A stretch of DNA of 64,000 bases. Origin: an uncultured Oscillospiraceae bacterium. GTDB lineage: Bacteria > Bacillota > Clostridia > Oscillospirales > Oscillospiraceae. The notes beneath the pieces were generated by a model. That model made no database searches. It saw nothing but the letters and a program-made list of their open reading frames with translations, and had not been told where the DNA came from. Below are positions 8,424 through 16,794 of the stretch, piece after piece. The position numbers and the translations under genes were made by a program. Location of the stretch: the NCBI GenBank assembly GCA_934589705.1, contig CAKTOH010000001.1:184061-248060 (forward strand). Reading direction: 5' to 3'. Position 1 is the first letter of the stretch. Every line of letters starts with the position of its first letter.

Positions 8424-9392
8424 ATGTTCATTTCGGTTCTGTTCTTCGCCCTGGGTCTGGTTCTGCTCATCAAGGGCGGCGACTGGTTCGTTGACGGTGC
8501 AACGGGCATCGCCCGCCGGTTCCGTCTGCCGGACATCATTGTCGGCGCCACGGTGGTCTCCATCGGCACCACCTTGCCGGAGGTGATGGTATCTACCACC
8601 GGTGCCCTGCTGGGACAGGGTGCCATGGCCTACGGCAACGCCATCGGCTCCATCATCTGCAATACCGCCCTGATCGCGGCCATTTCCGTAACCTGCAATC
8701 CGGGCCCCGTAAACGTGAAGACCATGAAGATGCCCGTTCTTTTCTTCTTCACCTCTGCCGCCGTGTACTGTCTGGCAGCCTACGGGCTGGGTACCTTCCC
8801 CAGATGGCTGGGTCTTGTGATGCTGACGATCTTCGTCATTTATCTGATCGCAAACGTGCGTCAGGGTCTCCGGTATCCGGAGGAAACCGCCGAGGAAGCA
8901 GAATCCGCCGCAGCCCCCCGCTCTCTGGCCATGGAGCTTGTGCTGCTGGTCATCGGAGCCGCCCTCATCGCCTACGGAGCCAACCTGCTGGTAGAGCACG
9001 GCACCATCATCGCCCAGAAGCTGGGCGTTCCGGAGACGGTGATTGCCCTGACCTTCGTGGCTCTGGGTACCTCTCTGCCGGAGCTCATCACCACCATCAC
9101 CTCCCTGAAGAAGGGACATGCCTCCCTGGGCATTGGCAACGTCATCGGCGCTAACGTATTCAATCTGGTGCTGGTTTCCGGTGTGGCCGTGACCATCGCC
9201 CCCTTCGACGTGCCGGTGGGCAAGCTGCTGCTGGGCTATAATGCCTCCCTGGTGCTGGACATTCCCCTGATGCTGCTGGTGATGCTCCTGCTCACCGTTC
9301 CCGCGCTGACCAAAAAGCGGCTGTCCCGCTGGCAGGGCATTACCCTGCTTTGCATCTACGCCGCCTTCTGCGCCTTCCAGTTCTTCGTATAA
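8424..9392 (+). CDS. Ca2+:cation antiporter (CaCA family, YrbG-like)
   Basis: Integral membrane exchanger, 322 residues with about ten hydrophobic segments in two halves. Each half carries the alpha repeat of the family: IVGATVVSIGTTLPEVMVST at about residues 37-56 and ALTFVALGTSLPELITTITS in the second half. The ATG at 8424 is chosen because AAGGAG lies 8 bases upstream. Control by a manganese-type riboswitch suggests export of Mn2+ or Ca2+ when the ion is in excess. A strong terminator follows. Confidence 0.92.
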   Translation: MFISVLFFALGLVLLIKGGDWFVDGATGIARRFRLPDIIVGATVVSIGTTLPEVMVSTTGALLGQGAMAYGNAIGSIICNTALIAAISVTCNPGPVNVKTMKMPVLFFFTSAAVYCLAAYGLGTFPRWLGLVMLTIFVIYLIANVRQGLRYPEETAEEAESAAAPRSLAMELVLLVIGAALIAYGANLLVEHGTIIAQKLGVPETVIALTFVALGTSLPELITTITSLKKGHASLGIGNVIGANVFNLVLVSGVAVTIAPFDVPVGKLLLGYNASLVLDIPLMLLVMLLLTVPALTKKRLSRWQGITLLCIYAAFCAFQFFV

Positions 9393-9398
9393 CGCCCA

Positions 9399-9430
9399 AA
9401 GCCCTCCGGCAAAAATGCCGGAGGGCTTCC
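9399..9430 (+). terminator. Terminator after the cation antiporter
   Basis: AAGCCCTCCGGC (9399-9410) pairs with GCCGGAGGGCTT (9417-9428). Confidence 0.85.
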
Positions 9431-9449
9431 ATGTTATCGAAAAAAGCAT

Positions 9450-9494
9450 GTCATTGCGAACCAGTGCCGCAGCACTGGTGTGGCAATCCCCCGG
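9450..9494. repeat. Dispersed repeat family D, copy 1
   Basis: TGTCATTGCGAACCAGTGCC followed by its near-palindrome and GTGGCAATCCCCC. This resembles a short repeat widespread in Clostridia (GTCATTGCGA...GGCAATCCC). Related pieces lie at 33852-33888 and 37026-37093. Confidence 0.7.
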
Positions 9495-9534
9495 ATAAAA
9501 GTAAAAACTACCAGTTTAGGAGCCTACATATTTA

Positions 9535-9569
9535 AGTCAAAACCTCCGGCTAAGCCTGAGGTTTTGACT
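9535..9569. terminator. Hairpin terminator between convergent genes
   Basis: AGTCAAAACCTC (9535-9546) and GAGGTTTTGACT (9558-9569) form a perfect 12 bp stem between the antiporter and the minus-strand gene ending at 9594. Confidence 0.75.
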
Positions 9570-9593
9570 CAATTTTCATTGGCAAATTCCCAT

Positions 9594-10127
9594 CTAAAGG
9601 GACAACAGGAAAACGATTACACCAATCAGAAAAATCGCAGCTGCCGCAAGCAGCCCAACGGCAAACAAAGAATGGAGCAGCGTATCCCAGGAGTCCCCAT
9701 CACTGGGAGCCATATTGCGAGTGGGCTTCGCGCAACCTGCGTCACTGGGAGCCACATCGCGGGTAGGTTTCGCGCGGGCCACCACCTTTTTCGCAGCGGC
9801 GTGAGCCGCCCGGTATTTGCGAAGCTGGGTAAGCGGGTCTTGTCCGGACATCACCGCGTCATAAAAGTCGTTTACGTCCCGGATATCTTCCTCTTCACAA
9901 ATTGGAAGCTGCCCGGAATCGTGGGCGATCTGATTCCGCACCCATCGCAGGTGCTTCAGTGTCTTATAGGACGAATCCCACGCAGAAACCGCAAACCGCC
10001 CCTCATAAGACGCCGTCTCCATATCCGCAATGTACTGACTGACGCCATTTCGGCCGCCGTACATATCCGAGCAAAGGCGATCTAGCCGCTTATACCCTTC
10101 AAAAAATGCATTGTCCAGCTCCTGCAT
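9594..10127 (-). CDS. HEPN-like domain protein with C-terminal membrane anchor (DUF6548-like)
   Basis: 177 residues. The N-terminal 110 are helical and contain LRWVRNQIAHDSG, an R-N-x3-H motif as in HEPN ribonuclease or nucleotide-binding domains, followed by DIRDVNDFYDAVMSGQDPL. This pattern resembles the DUF6548 family as I remember it, but the name is not certain. A low-complexity linker contains a 13-residue near repeat (AKPTRDVAPSDAG, then AKPTRNMAPSDGD), and a hydrophobic anchor ends the protein (about residues 150-177). GGAG lies before the ATG. It sits alone between terminators. Function unknown; if HEPN-active it could cleave RNA, but nothing nearby indicates a toxin pair. Confidence 0.6.
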   Translation of the reverse strand: MQELDNAFFEGYKRLDRLCSDMYGGRNGVSQYIADMETASYEGRFAVSAWDSSYKTLKHLRWVRNQIAHDSGQLPICEEEDIRDVNDFYDAVMSGQDPLTQLRKYRAAHAAAKKVVARAKPTRDVAPSDAGCAKPTRNMAPSDGDSWDTLLHSLFAVGLLAAAAIFLIGVIVFLLSL

Positions 10128-10160
10128 AGAATCGCATCTCCTCGTATCTTGCGCGGATAT

Positions 10161-10206
10161 GAAAATAGAGTATCCAGACCCCAGCGGGACATGAATACTC
10201 TATTTT
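10161..10206 (-). terminator. Terminator after tRNA-Pro
   Basis: A near-perfect hairpin of AAAATAGAGTAT with ATACTCTATTTT directly follows the tRNA CCA end on the minus strand. Confidence 0.8.
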
Positions 10207-10282
10207 GGTCGGAGTATCGGGATTCGAACCCGAGGCCTCTTGGACCCGAACCAAGCGCGATACCAAGCTTCGCCATACCCCG
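10206..10282 (-). tRNA. tRNA-Pro (anticodon CGG)
   Basis: A complete cloverleaf on the minus strand: acceptor CGGGGTA/TACTCCG, anticodon arm CTTGG-TTCGGGT-CCAAG giving CGG, T-arm with GGTTCGAATCC, discriminator A and an encoded CCA. It reads the proline codon CCG. Confidence 0.93.
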
Positions 10283-10419
10283 TTAACCATGACATTATAC
10301 TCAAAAATCCCGTCTGTGTCAAGGCCTTCCCGCCGAATATTTCCCCGGGAAAAAATAGATTGCGGTGGAAGATCAAATGTGCTACACTGGTGGAAGAAAA
10401 AGCGGAAAGGCGGGATTTT

Positions 10420-11763
10420 ATGCGCAAATTTTTTCTGATTCTCGCGGGACTGACCGTCCTGTTCGGCATCCACGAAACGGCCATCGACATTTACAACCGG
10501 GACTTCAACTTCTACTCCTTCCTGGTTATTCTTTTCCTTGCCTTAGTGGTGGCCGTGCTTTTGTTCCTGGCCTGGCTTTTCGATGGAAAATCTCCCGTAA
10601 CCCGAGCCGGAGAGCAAGCCCAGAACATCGTCAAAAAGCAGCAGGAGAAGCAGGAGGAAATTCAAACCTACTCCCCTGCCCTCCGGCGGCGGATGTGGAA
10701 GTTCCGCCTTGTCTCTCTGGCGCTGATCGCCGCCGCCGTATGGATCTGCTTTGCAGGAAACTGGCAGGAAATCCCGGTGTTCATTGCCACCGTCGTCCTG
10801 ATTATCGGCCTTTCCATGTGGAGCCTTGGCTCTCCGGCAGATTACAACGACGCCGTGGATACCGTTGCCATGATCGACCTGGGCGGCCCCCGGAAAATCG
10901 AGGAATTTTTTGATGCCTTCCGGCAGATTCAGACGCCTTTCGGCTCTGCCTACCTGGCGGCCCTGGCCCCCACCGACAAAACCGCACTGGTTTTCGGCCC
11001 GGATGCCGACGGTCAGTATCTCTACTTCTACCTGAGCGGCGACGGGCTTCTGGGCTATGTGGGCTTCTCCCCCATGGGCATCACCATCACCCAGGCCTTG
11101 ACCCAGCCGGATTTTCCCCCTGCCCAGCCGAAAGACACCAGCCTTGCTGGGCAGCTTTGCTATCACAGTGACATTTTCCGCATGAAGGACTGGCTGAAGG
11201 AGAGCCTGGAAAGCTATCTGAAAACCGGTACTCCCCTGCCCTTCCGGCCTCTGGAGCCCGCCCAGATTTACACCTTCCGGGAAAATTTCAAGCTCACCGG
11301 CCAGCATTTCACCCTGGAAGACAGTGAAGGGAATGTGCGCTATACCGTAGACGGCACCGCTCCCCTGGTTTCTCTGCGGGTGCTGGACAGGGACGAACAG
11401 GAAGTCTTCCGCATGACCAAGCAGCTGGGTCACGCCCTTACCACCTACAAATTCTACGAGCGGGGCCAGCTTTACGGCACCCTGGAAAAGCAGCTGGAAT
11501 TCGTCCGGGATCGGTTCACCCTGGAAACCGCCGAGGGCACTCTGGAGCTTCGGCAATATTCGGCCACTCTGGGTCATAACTACCGGGTCACGCTGAATGG
11601 CCGGATGCTGGGAGCCATCATGGAAGATCTGGCCCTGAACATCCCCAACCTGGTCTTCGACAATGCCTACCTCATCGTCTACGACCCGGAAAAGCTCCCT
11701 CTGCTCACCGCCATGGCGGTCATGGTCGCCCGGGAGCAGGCTCGTGACCGCGCCAAGGAGTGA
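10420..11763 (+). CDS. Membrane protein with C-terminal LURP/tubby-like region, unknown function
   Basis: 447 residues from the ATG at 10420, which follows AAAGGCGGGA; an upstream in-frame ATG lies inside the tRNA-Pro gene and is rejected. Four hydrophobic segments are seen in two pairs at about residues 4-55 and 90-130, separated by a charged linker rich in Gln and Glu. The remaining 300 residues are soluble. Residues after about 280 alternate short strands (FRENFKLTGQHFTLED, NVRYTVDG, YRVTLNGRMLGAI) in a way that resembles LURP-one-related or tubby-like beta barrels. That fold is an inference. The gene stands alone and a terminator follows. Confidence 0.6.
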   Translation: MRKFFLILAGLTVLFGIHETAIDIYNRDFNFYSFLVILFLALVVAVLLFLAWLFDGKSPVTRAGEQAQNIVKKQQEKQEEIQTYSPALRRRMWKFRLVSLALIAAAVWICFAGNWQEIPVFIATVVLIIGLSMWSLGSPADYNDAVDTVAMIDLGGPRKIEEFFDAFRQIQTPFGSAYLAALAPTDKTALVFGPDADGQYLYFYLSGDGLLGYVGFSPMGITITQALTQPDFPPAQPKDTSLAGQLCYHSDIFRMKDWLKESLESYLKTGTPLPFRPLEPAQIYTFRENFKLTGQHFTLEDSEGNVRYTVDGTAPLVSLRVLDRDEQEVFRMTKQLGHALTTYKFYERGQLYGTLEKQLEFVRDRFTLETAEGTLELRQYSATLGHNYRVTLNGRMLGAIMEDLALNIPNLVFDNAYLIVYDPEKLPLLTAMAVMVAREQARDRAKE

Positions 11764-11819
11764 ATTTTCCCAAATCTTTGCGGCATACCGTGCTTTTTGC
11801 GGAAGCCATATTGAGAAGA

Positions 11820-11848
11820 CAAGGCCGGAGCACCCAGCTCCGGCCTTG
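11820..11848 (-). terminator. Shared terminator between convergent genes
   Basis: AAGGCCGGAGC (11821-11831) pairs with GCTCCGGCCTT (11837-11847). It serves the spoIIIE/ftsK gene on the minus strand and the membrane protein gene on the plus strand. Confidence 0.8.
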
Positions 11849-11852
11849 CCCT

Positions 11853-14615
11853 TTATTCCGTTTCCTCGTAAGCGCCGGCCTCCAGATCGTCGAAATCCAT
11901 CTGGGTGCCGTCTTTTCTTGCCTGCCACTGCTCCTTGGTAATGAGGATAGCCCGGGGCTTGCTGCCCTGGAAGGGGCCTACAATCCCCTTTTCCTCCATC
12001 TCATCCACAATCCGGGCAGCCCGGGCATAGCCCAGCTTCAGCCGCCGCTGGAGCATAGACACGGAGGCCTGCCCGGTCTCCAGAATCACGTCCACCGCCG
12101 CGGGCAGCATCTCGTCGCCCTCCAGCTCCTCGCTGCCGGGCTCCGGATCGGCAGCCGTGGCCGCGCCGGGCTTCTTGCCGGTCTGCTGAGCCTTCTTCTC
12201 GATTTCCTCCAGAACCTCCTGGCTGTAGTCGGAAACGTAGTTGTCCTTCACATATTCCGCTACCGCCTCCACCTCGCCGTCGGTGACGAAGCAGCCCTGA
12301 ACACGCAGGGGCTTGCCGCTGCCAATGGGGGCGTAGAGCATATCGCCCTTGCCCACCAGTTTTTCCGCGCCCATGGTGTCCAGAATAATCCGGGATTCCA
12401 TAGCGGAGGCCACGGAGAAAGCAATCCGGGAAGGAATGTTGGCCTTCATCAGGCCGGTGATTACGTTGGCCGAAGGCCGCTGGGTGGCGATAATCAGGTG
12501 CATTCCGGCGGCACGTCCCATCTGGGCAATCCGGCAGATGGAATCCTCCACCTCCTTAGCCGCCACCATCATCAGGTCGGCCAGCTCGTCGATGATGACC
12601 ACGATGGAAGGAAGCTTCTGTCCCCCCTCTTCCTGAATCACCAGGCTGTTGTAGGATTCCAGATCCCGGACACCCATGTCGGACATCATCTTGTACCGGC
12701 GGAGCATTTCCGTCACCGCCCACTGAAGACTGCCCGCCGCCTTCTTAGGATCCGTGACCACGGGAATCAGCAGCTGAGGGATGCCGTTGTAAATGCCCAG
12801 CTCCACCATCTTAGGGTCAACCATAATGAGCTTGATATCCTCAGGCCCGGCCTTGTACAGAAGGCTGATGATAATGGAGTTCATGCACACGGACTTACCG
12901 GAACCTGTAGTACCCGCAATCAGCAGGTGGGGCATTTTCGCGATATTGCCCACCACGCAGTTTCCGTCGATGCTCTTGCCCAGAGCTACGGAGGTCTTGG
13001 ACTTGGCATTGGAAAATTCACCCGAATCAATGACCTCCCGCAGGGATACGGTGGTCACCGTCCGGTTGGGCACCTCGATGCCCACCACGGAGATTTTTCC
13101 GGGCACCGCCGCAATCCGCACGCCGGAGGCGCCCAGACTCAGGGCAATGTCGTCGGCGCAGCCGGTGAGCTTGTTGAGCCGCACGCCCCGATCCAGCTCC
13201 ACCTCGTACCGGGTGACGCTGGGTCCCCGGGTCACATTGATAATATGGGCATCAATGTTGAAGCTTGCCAGGGTCTCGTTCAAGCGCCGGGAATTTTCCC
13301 GCATTTCCTCGGTACCGTCCGCCGCCGCGCGGGCTGGCTTTTTCAGCAAATCCAGGGGCGGGAAGCAGTACTCAGGCTTTGCCTGGCTCTGGCCGTCGGC
13401 AATTTCCGCCGCCACCTGCCGGGCGGAGGCCGCCGTATCCTTGGCGGTGACTTTCCCGGTGTCCTCCTTCTCCGGCTTGGGCATCTCCCGTGCCGCCCCA
13501 TCCCGAACCCCGGACTTCACCGGATTCTCCGCCGGTCGGTTCTTCGGCAGCACCAGCTCCGGCATCTTCGAGGGATTGGCAGGCTTTGGCGGTTCCGGAA
13601 TCCGCTCCTCCACCGGCTCGTCGAGCACGTCCGGCACATTCTCATGAACATACCGGCTGGTTCCGGCCAGAGGCGCGCTGATTTCCTCATCCACCCGGCT
13701 CATAAAGGCCGCCCCTCTGCCGGGCGCATTGCGGACAACATCCGCCATGGGTACCGGTGCCGCCGGCTTCTGGGCGGGCTCCTGCCTTCTGGCAGGCTTC
13801 TGGGGGCGGGGCGCAGGTGCTTCCTCCACAGGAACCGGAGACTGCGGAGGCGGCGTCTGAAGCTTTGCCTGCTCCCGCCGCTGCCGCTTCTGCTCGATCT
13901 GCTTGTTGGCGATTTTGTTGACCACCAGGGCAGCCGGTTCAATGTCCTCGTCGTCGCCGTCGTCCCAGTCATCCCGGGGACGGTTGGCAATGGCTCGAAT
14001 CAGGCTGGGCACGGTGATCCGCATGGCTCCCAGCAGCGTCAGGATCATGGCCAGAATGCAGATGAGCAGCGCCAGGGTGGTGCCGCAGCCCCAGCGCAGC
14101 AGATAGCCCACGCCGCCGCAGATGACACCGCCGGAGGTTCCTGCCACGCCGCCATCGAACATTGCCTTCACGTCAAAATCCATGCTCCCGGCCAGCGCCA
14201 GGTGATACACCACACCGCACAGCAGCGCAAAGGCAATGCTGCAAAAACTGCGCATGGCCACGGATACCCGTTTTCCGAAGAGGTTAATGGTGCCGGTATA
14301 GAGCAGTGCCGGAATCAGAAAATACAGCCCCGCCTTGCCCACAAGGCCCAGAATGCCCGCCTTCACCGCAAGCAGCAATGCTCCCTCCGGCTTAAAGCAT
14401 ACCAAAGCCAGCAGTACGCACAGTCCCATGCAGGCAAGTCCCGCCACGATGCCGGTGGAAACCGGGTTTTCATACTCGGTCTGCACCTTGGGCGGGGTCT
14501 TCCGGTTTGCCGCCTTCTTGGGCGGCTTTTTCTTGGATGTTTTTCCGGCGGGTGCCTTCCGCTTGGTGTCCGTTACAATCTTCTCAGCCTGAGAAGCGTT
14601 TTTCTTCTTAGCCAC
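11853..14615 (-). CDS. ftsK: DNA translocase FtsK/SpoIIIE
   Basis: Septum-located motor that pumps chromosomal DNA during division or into the forespore. 920 residues. A basic N-terminus is followed by four membrane segments (about residues 50-205), a Pro/Glu-rich linker to about 420, then the alpha/beta motor with Walker A GTTGSGKS at about 568-575, Walker B IVVIIDELADLMM, and a C-terminal gamma winged-helix region (LKLGYARAARIVDEMEEKGIVGP) that reads orientation sequences. The start is taken as GTG at 14615 because AGGAGG lies 6 bases upstream; an ATG at 14633 would place the ribosome site inside the gene. It is 10 bases downstream of the UppP-like gene. Confidence 0.95.
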   Translation of the reverse strand: MAKKKNASQAEKIVTDTKRKAPAGKTSKKKPPKKAANRKTPPKVQTEYENPVSTGIVAGLACMGLCVLLALVCFKPEGALLLAVKAGILGLVGKAGLYFLIPALLYTGTINLFGKRVSVAMRSFCSIAFALLCGVVYHLALAGSMDFDVKAMFDGGVAGTSGGVICGGVGYLLRWGCGTTLALLICILAMILTLLGAMRITVPSLIRAIANRPRDDWDDGDDEDIEPAALVVNKIANKQIEQKRQRREQAKLQTPPPQSPVPVEEAPAPRPQKPARRQEPAQKPAAPVPMADVVRNAPGRGAAFMSRVDEEISAPLAGTSRYVHENVPDVLDEPVEERIPEPPKPANPSKMPELVLPKNRPAENPVKSGVRDGAAREMPKPEKEDTGKVTAKDTAASARQVAAEIADGQSQAKPEYCFPPLDLLKKPARAAADGTEEMRENSRRLNETLASFNIDAHIINVTRGPSVTRYEVELDRGVRLNKLTGCADDIALSLGASGVRIAAVPGKISVVGIEVPNRTVTTVSLREVIDSGEFSNAKSKTSVALGKSIDGNCVVGNIAKMPHLLIAGTTGSGKSVCMNSIIISLLYKAGPEDIKLIMVDPKMVELGIYNGIPQLLIPVVTDPKKAAGSLQWAVTEMLRRYKMMSDMGVRDLESYNSLVIQEEGGQKLPSIVVIIDELADLMMVAAKEVEDSICRIAQMGRAAGMHLIIATQRPSANVITGLMKANIPSRIAFSVASAMESRIILDTMGAEKLVGKGDMLYAPIGSGKPLRVQGCFVTDGEVEAVAEYVKDNYVSDYSQEVLEEIEKKAQQTGKKPGAATAADPEPGSEELEGDEMLPAAVDVILETGQASVSMLQRRLKLGYARAARIVDEMEEKGIVGPFQGSKPRAILITKEQWQARKDGTQMDFDDLEAGAYEETE

Positions 14616-14625
14616 GGGGAACCTC

Positions 14626-15462
14626 CTACACAACCAGATTCAGAATAAAAGTAAACAGGGCCAGGCCCCAGCAGTACACGCCGAAGGTGTGGAAGCCATG
14701 CTCCGGTGCCAGCCTCCGCAGCAGCCGAATGGCGAACATAGACGCGCCAAAGGACAGCAGCCCGGTGAATAGATACTGCACCAGCAGCATCACTGTCAGC
14801 CCCCCAAGGCCGTCGGTAATGATGGCCAGCAGGTCATAAACCATCAATCCCATCAGGAAAAACAGCTTCACAATGAACGTCATATTCAGTCCGTACAGCC
14901 GCTCGATGCCGCACACCGAGGCGATGGACACCATAATGCCCACCGTGGAAATTCCGGGCAGCACGGAAGCCCCGGCTCCCAGACCCATGAGCACACCCTC
15001 CAGCCGGGTCAGGGTTCGGGAATCCCGGTTGCTGGTGGGCAGAAATTGGGGAATGTATAAAATCAGGCCGTTGAGGAACAGCATTCCGGCAATCAGGAAC
15101 ATGTTGACGCTCCAGCCGCGCACCCGGCCATTGAGCAGCAGGCCGATGACCGTTGGCACCAGCATGGTTTTAATCAGGCTCCAGTCCATCATACTGCGCG
15201 TATCCAAAGGCCGCTTGCGCTTTTTTTTCGGAATCCGTGCCAGAGCCCGTGCCCGGTTCATCCGCACAAACTGCCCCTGACTGGACAGATACAGTGCCGC
15301 GGCCACGCTCAGGTGGAGCACCAGAGCCAGTAAATTGGGCATCTGATTCACACCGAAAAATTTCAGAAGCAGCAGCCGGTGAGCCTGACCGGACACCGGA
15401 ATAATATCCGCCGCGCCGGACACCAGACCAAACAGAATACTTTGCAGCCAGTTCAGCTCCAA
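14626..15462 (-). CDS. UppP/BacA-like membrane protein, divergent at catalytic motifs
   Basis: 278 residues with about seven membrane segments. It resembles undecaprenyl-diphosphate phosphatase (UppP/BacA): GLVSGAADIIPVSGQAHRLL near residue 12 aligns with the family's GLVEGLTEFLPVSSTGHLIL, and VLPGISTVGIMVS aligns with PGTSRSGAT. However, the first motif Glu is Ser, the second is Asp, and the second-motif Arg is Thr. These positions are needed for catalysis in known UppP enzymes, so activity is doubtful. The start is TTG at 15462 with AAGGGGG upstream. It precedes ftsK and is likely cotranscribed with it. It could be a lipid-carrier transporter or a regulator; unproven. Confidence 0.75.
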   Translation of the reverse strand: MELNWLQSILFGLVSGAADIIPVSGQAHRLLLLKFFGVNQMPNLLALVLHLSVAAALYLSSQGQFVRMNRARALARIPKKKRKRPLDTRSMMDWSLIKTMLVPTVIGLLLNGRVRGWSVNMFLIAGMLFLNGLILYIPQFLPTSNRDSRTLTRLEGVLMGLGAGASVLPGISTVGIMVSIASVCGIERLYGLNMTFIVKLFFLMGLMVYDLLAIITDGLGGLTVMLLVQYLFTGLLSFGASMFAIRLLRRLAPEHGFHTFGVYCWGLALFTFILNLVV

Positions 15463-15617
15463 AGCGGTTCCCCCTTTCTATACACAGCGCCCCTGCCAAG
15501 CAGGGCGCGCAAACCAAAGCAAACATAGCATTACACCTTATGATATCATATTTTTCTGATATTTTCCAGTCCTTTTTTCAACCAATCCTCAACGAAAGAA
15601 TCAAGGAATACGTTGTC

Positions 15618-15690
15618 GTTGCCTTCCCCTCCGGGGAAGGTGGCTCGCGCGTCCCCCGCAAGCGCGAGACGGATGAGGGCAAAAAGCTCG
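15618..15690. repeat. Dispersed repeat family G, copy 1
   Basis: CCTTCCCCTCCGGGGAAGGTGGCTCG followed by a hairpin and GACGGATGAGG is an inverted relative of 47900-47970. It holds no gene and merges with family A copy 2; together they fill the intergenic stretch 15463-15990. Confidence 0.55.
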
Positions 15691-15694
15691 GCGT

Positions 15695-15870
15695 GAAAAC
15701 TTGCGCATATGCACATACCCTCCATAAATGTTTCGGCTCTGGTTCCTCCGGAGGCAATGTTCTTGTCCCGGCAAGAACATTGATAAGAAGCCGGCTTAGG
15801 GGGCGCTGCCGAAAAGCCGCCCCCCTAAGTACCCCCCGGCCGCATCGCCGGAGGCACGTCAGAATATTTA
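15695..15870. repeat. Dispersed hairpin repeat family A, copy 2
   Basis: CATATGCACATACCCTCCAT followed by the CAATGTTCTTG/CAAGAACATTG hairpin and the GGGGGC...GCCCCC arm. It is the inverse of the copy at 4880-5066 and has the same orientation as 47668-47805. Confidence 0.75.
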
Positions 15871-15990
15871 AGGTTACTATATGCAGTTTTATCGAAAGTG
15901 CCCAGATAAAATGAGAGTTATACGAACCCACGCCGAAAGTTTCTGTGCGTGTCAAATAACGTAATCATCTACATTCTTCTGACAGCAGAA

Positions 15991-16019
15991 AGCGGCGGGT
16001 TATGCCCCGCCGCTTTTTT
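15991..16019. terminator. Terminator hairpin overlapping the tepA-like 3' end
   Basis: AGCGGCGGG (15991-15999) pairs with CCCGCCGCT, followed on the plus strand by seven T. On the minus strand it lies directly at the stop codon of the tepA-like gene with a weaker T-run. Confidence 0.65.
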
Positions 16020-16698
16020 TCTGCTTTGCGTCCTTCTCAATCATCCGATGCAGCGTTGCCAGCGCGTCACTGAGCCCGCCCAGCTTGTCAATGAGCCCCG
16101 AGGCTACCGCCTCCTTGCCGTAGAGAATGGTGCCCACGTCCGTGGCCATTTCCCCGGTGGCCATCATATAATGCTCGAAGCTCTCCCGGCTGATTTTGGA
16201 GTTGGCGGTGACAAAATCCGCGATCTGCTCCTGAATCCGCTGAAAATACCGGAAGGTCTGAGGCGCTCCCACCACCAGTCCCGTCATGCGAACGGGATGA
16301 ACCGTCATGCTGGCCGTGGGGGTAATGAAGGACTTTTTGGTACATACTGCCAAGGGAATTCCGATGGAGTGTCCCCCGCCCAGCACCAGAGAAACGGTGG
16401 GCTTTTTCATCCCCGCGATCATTTCCGCGATGGCAAGCCCCGCCTCAATGTCCCCGCCTACGGTGTTCAGAAGGAGCAGCAGGCCGTCAATGTCGTCACT
16501 TTCCTCAATTCCGGCGAGCAAGGGCAGCACATGCTCATATTTCGTGGTTTTTACCGTTTCCGGCGCCACCTGGTGTCCCTCCACCTGACCGATGATGGTC
16601 AGGGTGTAAATATTCCCCTTCCGGGATTTGGTAATGTCCGAGCCCAGCTCAAGGATCTGCTCCCGCTCCTGCTTTTTCATTTGCGCGTCGTTTTCCAT
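16000..16698 (-). CDS. tepA: TepA-like ClpP-family serine protease
   Basis: 232-residue member of the S14/ClpP fold, resembling the translocation-enhancing protein TepA of Bacillus, involved in preprotein translocation and in degrading small acid-soluble spore proteins at germination. The catalytic Ser lies in GGGHSIGIPLAV and the His in ASMTVHPVRMTG; an upstream NTVGGDIEAGLAIAE block matches the substrate-groove strand. The ATG at 16698 is chosen because GGGGGTG lies 6 bases before it; a GTG three codons upstream is less likely. The neighbour ybaK is divergent. No signal peptide is seen, consistent with a cytoplasmic enzyme. Confidence 0.85.
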   Translation of the reverse strand: MENDAQMKKQEREQILELGSDITKSRKGNIYTLTIIGQVEGHQVAPETVKTTKYEHVLPLLAGIEESDDIDGLLLLLNTVGGDIEAGLAIAEMIAGMKKPTVSLVLGGGHSIGIPLAVCTKKSFITPTASMTVHPVRMTGLVVGAPQTFRYFQRIQEQIADFVTANSKISRESFEHYMMATGEMATDVGTILYGKEAVASGLIDKLGGLSDALATLHRMIEKDAKQKKSGGA

Positions 16699-16749
16699 AA
16701 AAAACACCCCCGCATTTAGGATATCCCTATTTTTGCGGATAATTCCCTC

Positions 16750-16778
16750 TTGCGCCGGGGCGAAAAAAGTCGTATAAT
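16750..16778 (+). promoter_or_regulatory. Promoter for ybaK
   Basis: TTGCGC at 16750-16755, 17-base spacer, perfect TATAAT at 16773-16778; the start would lie about 10 bases before the gene. Confidence 0.7.
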
Positions 16779-16794
16779 GTCAGGCGGTGATACT

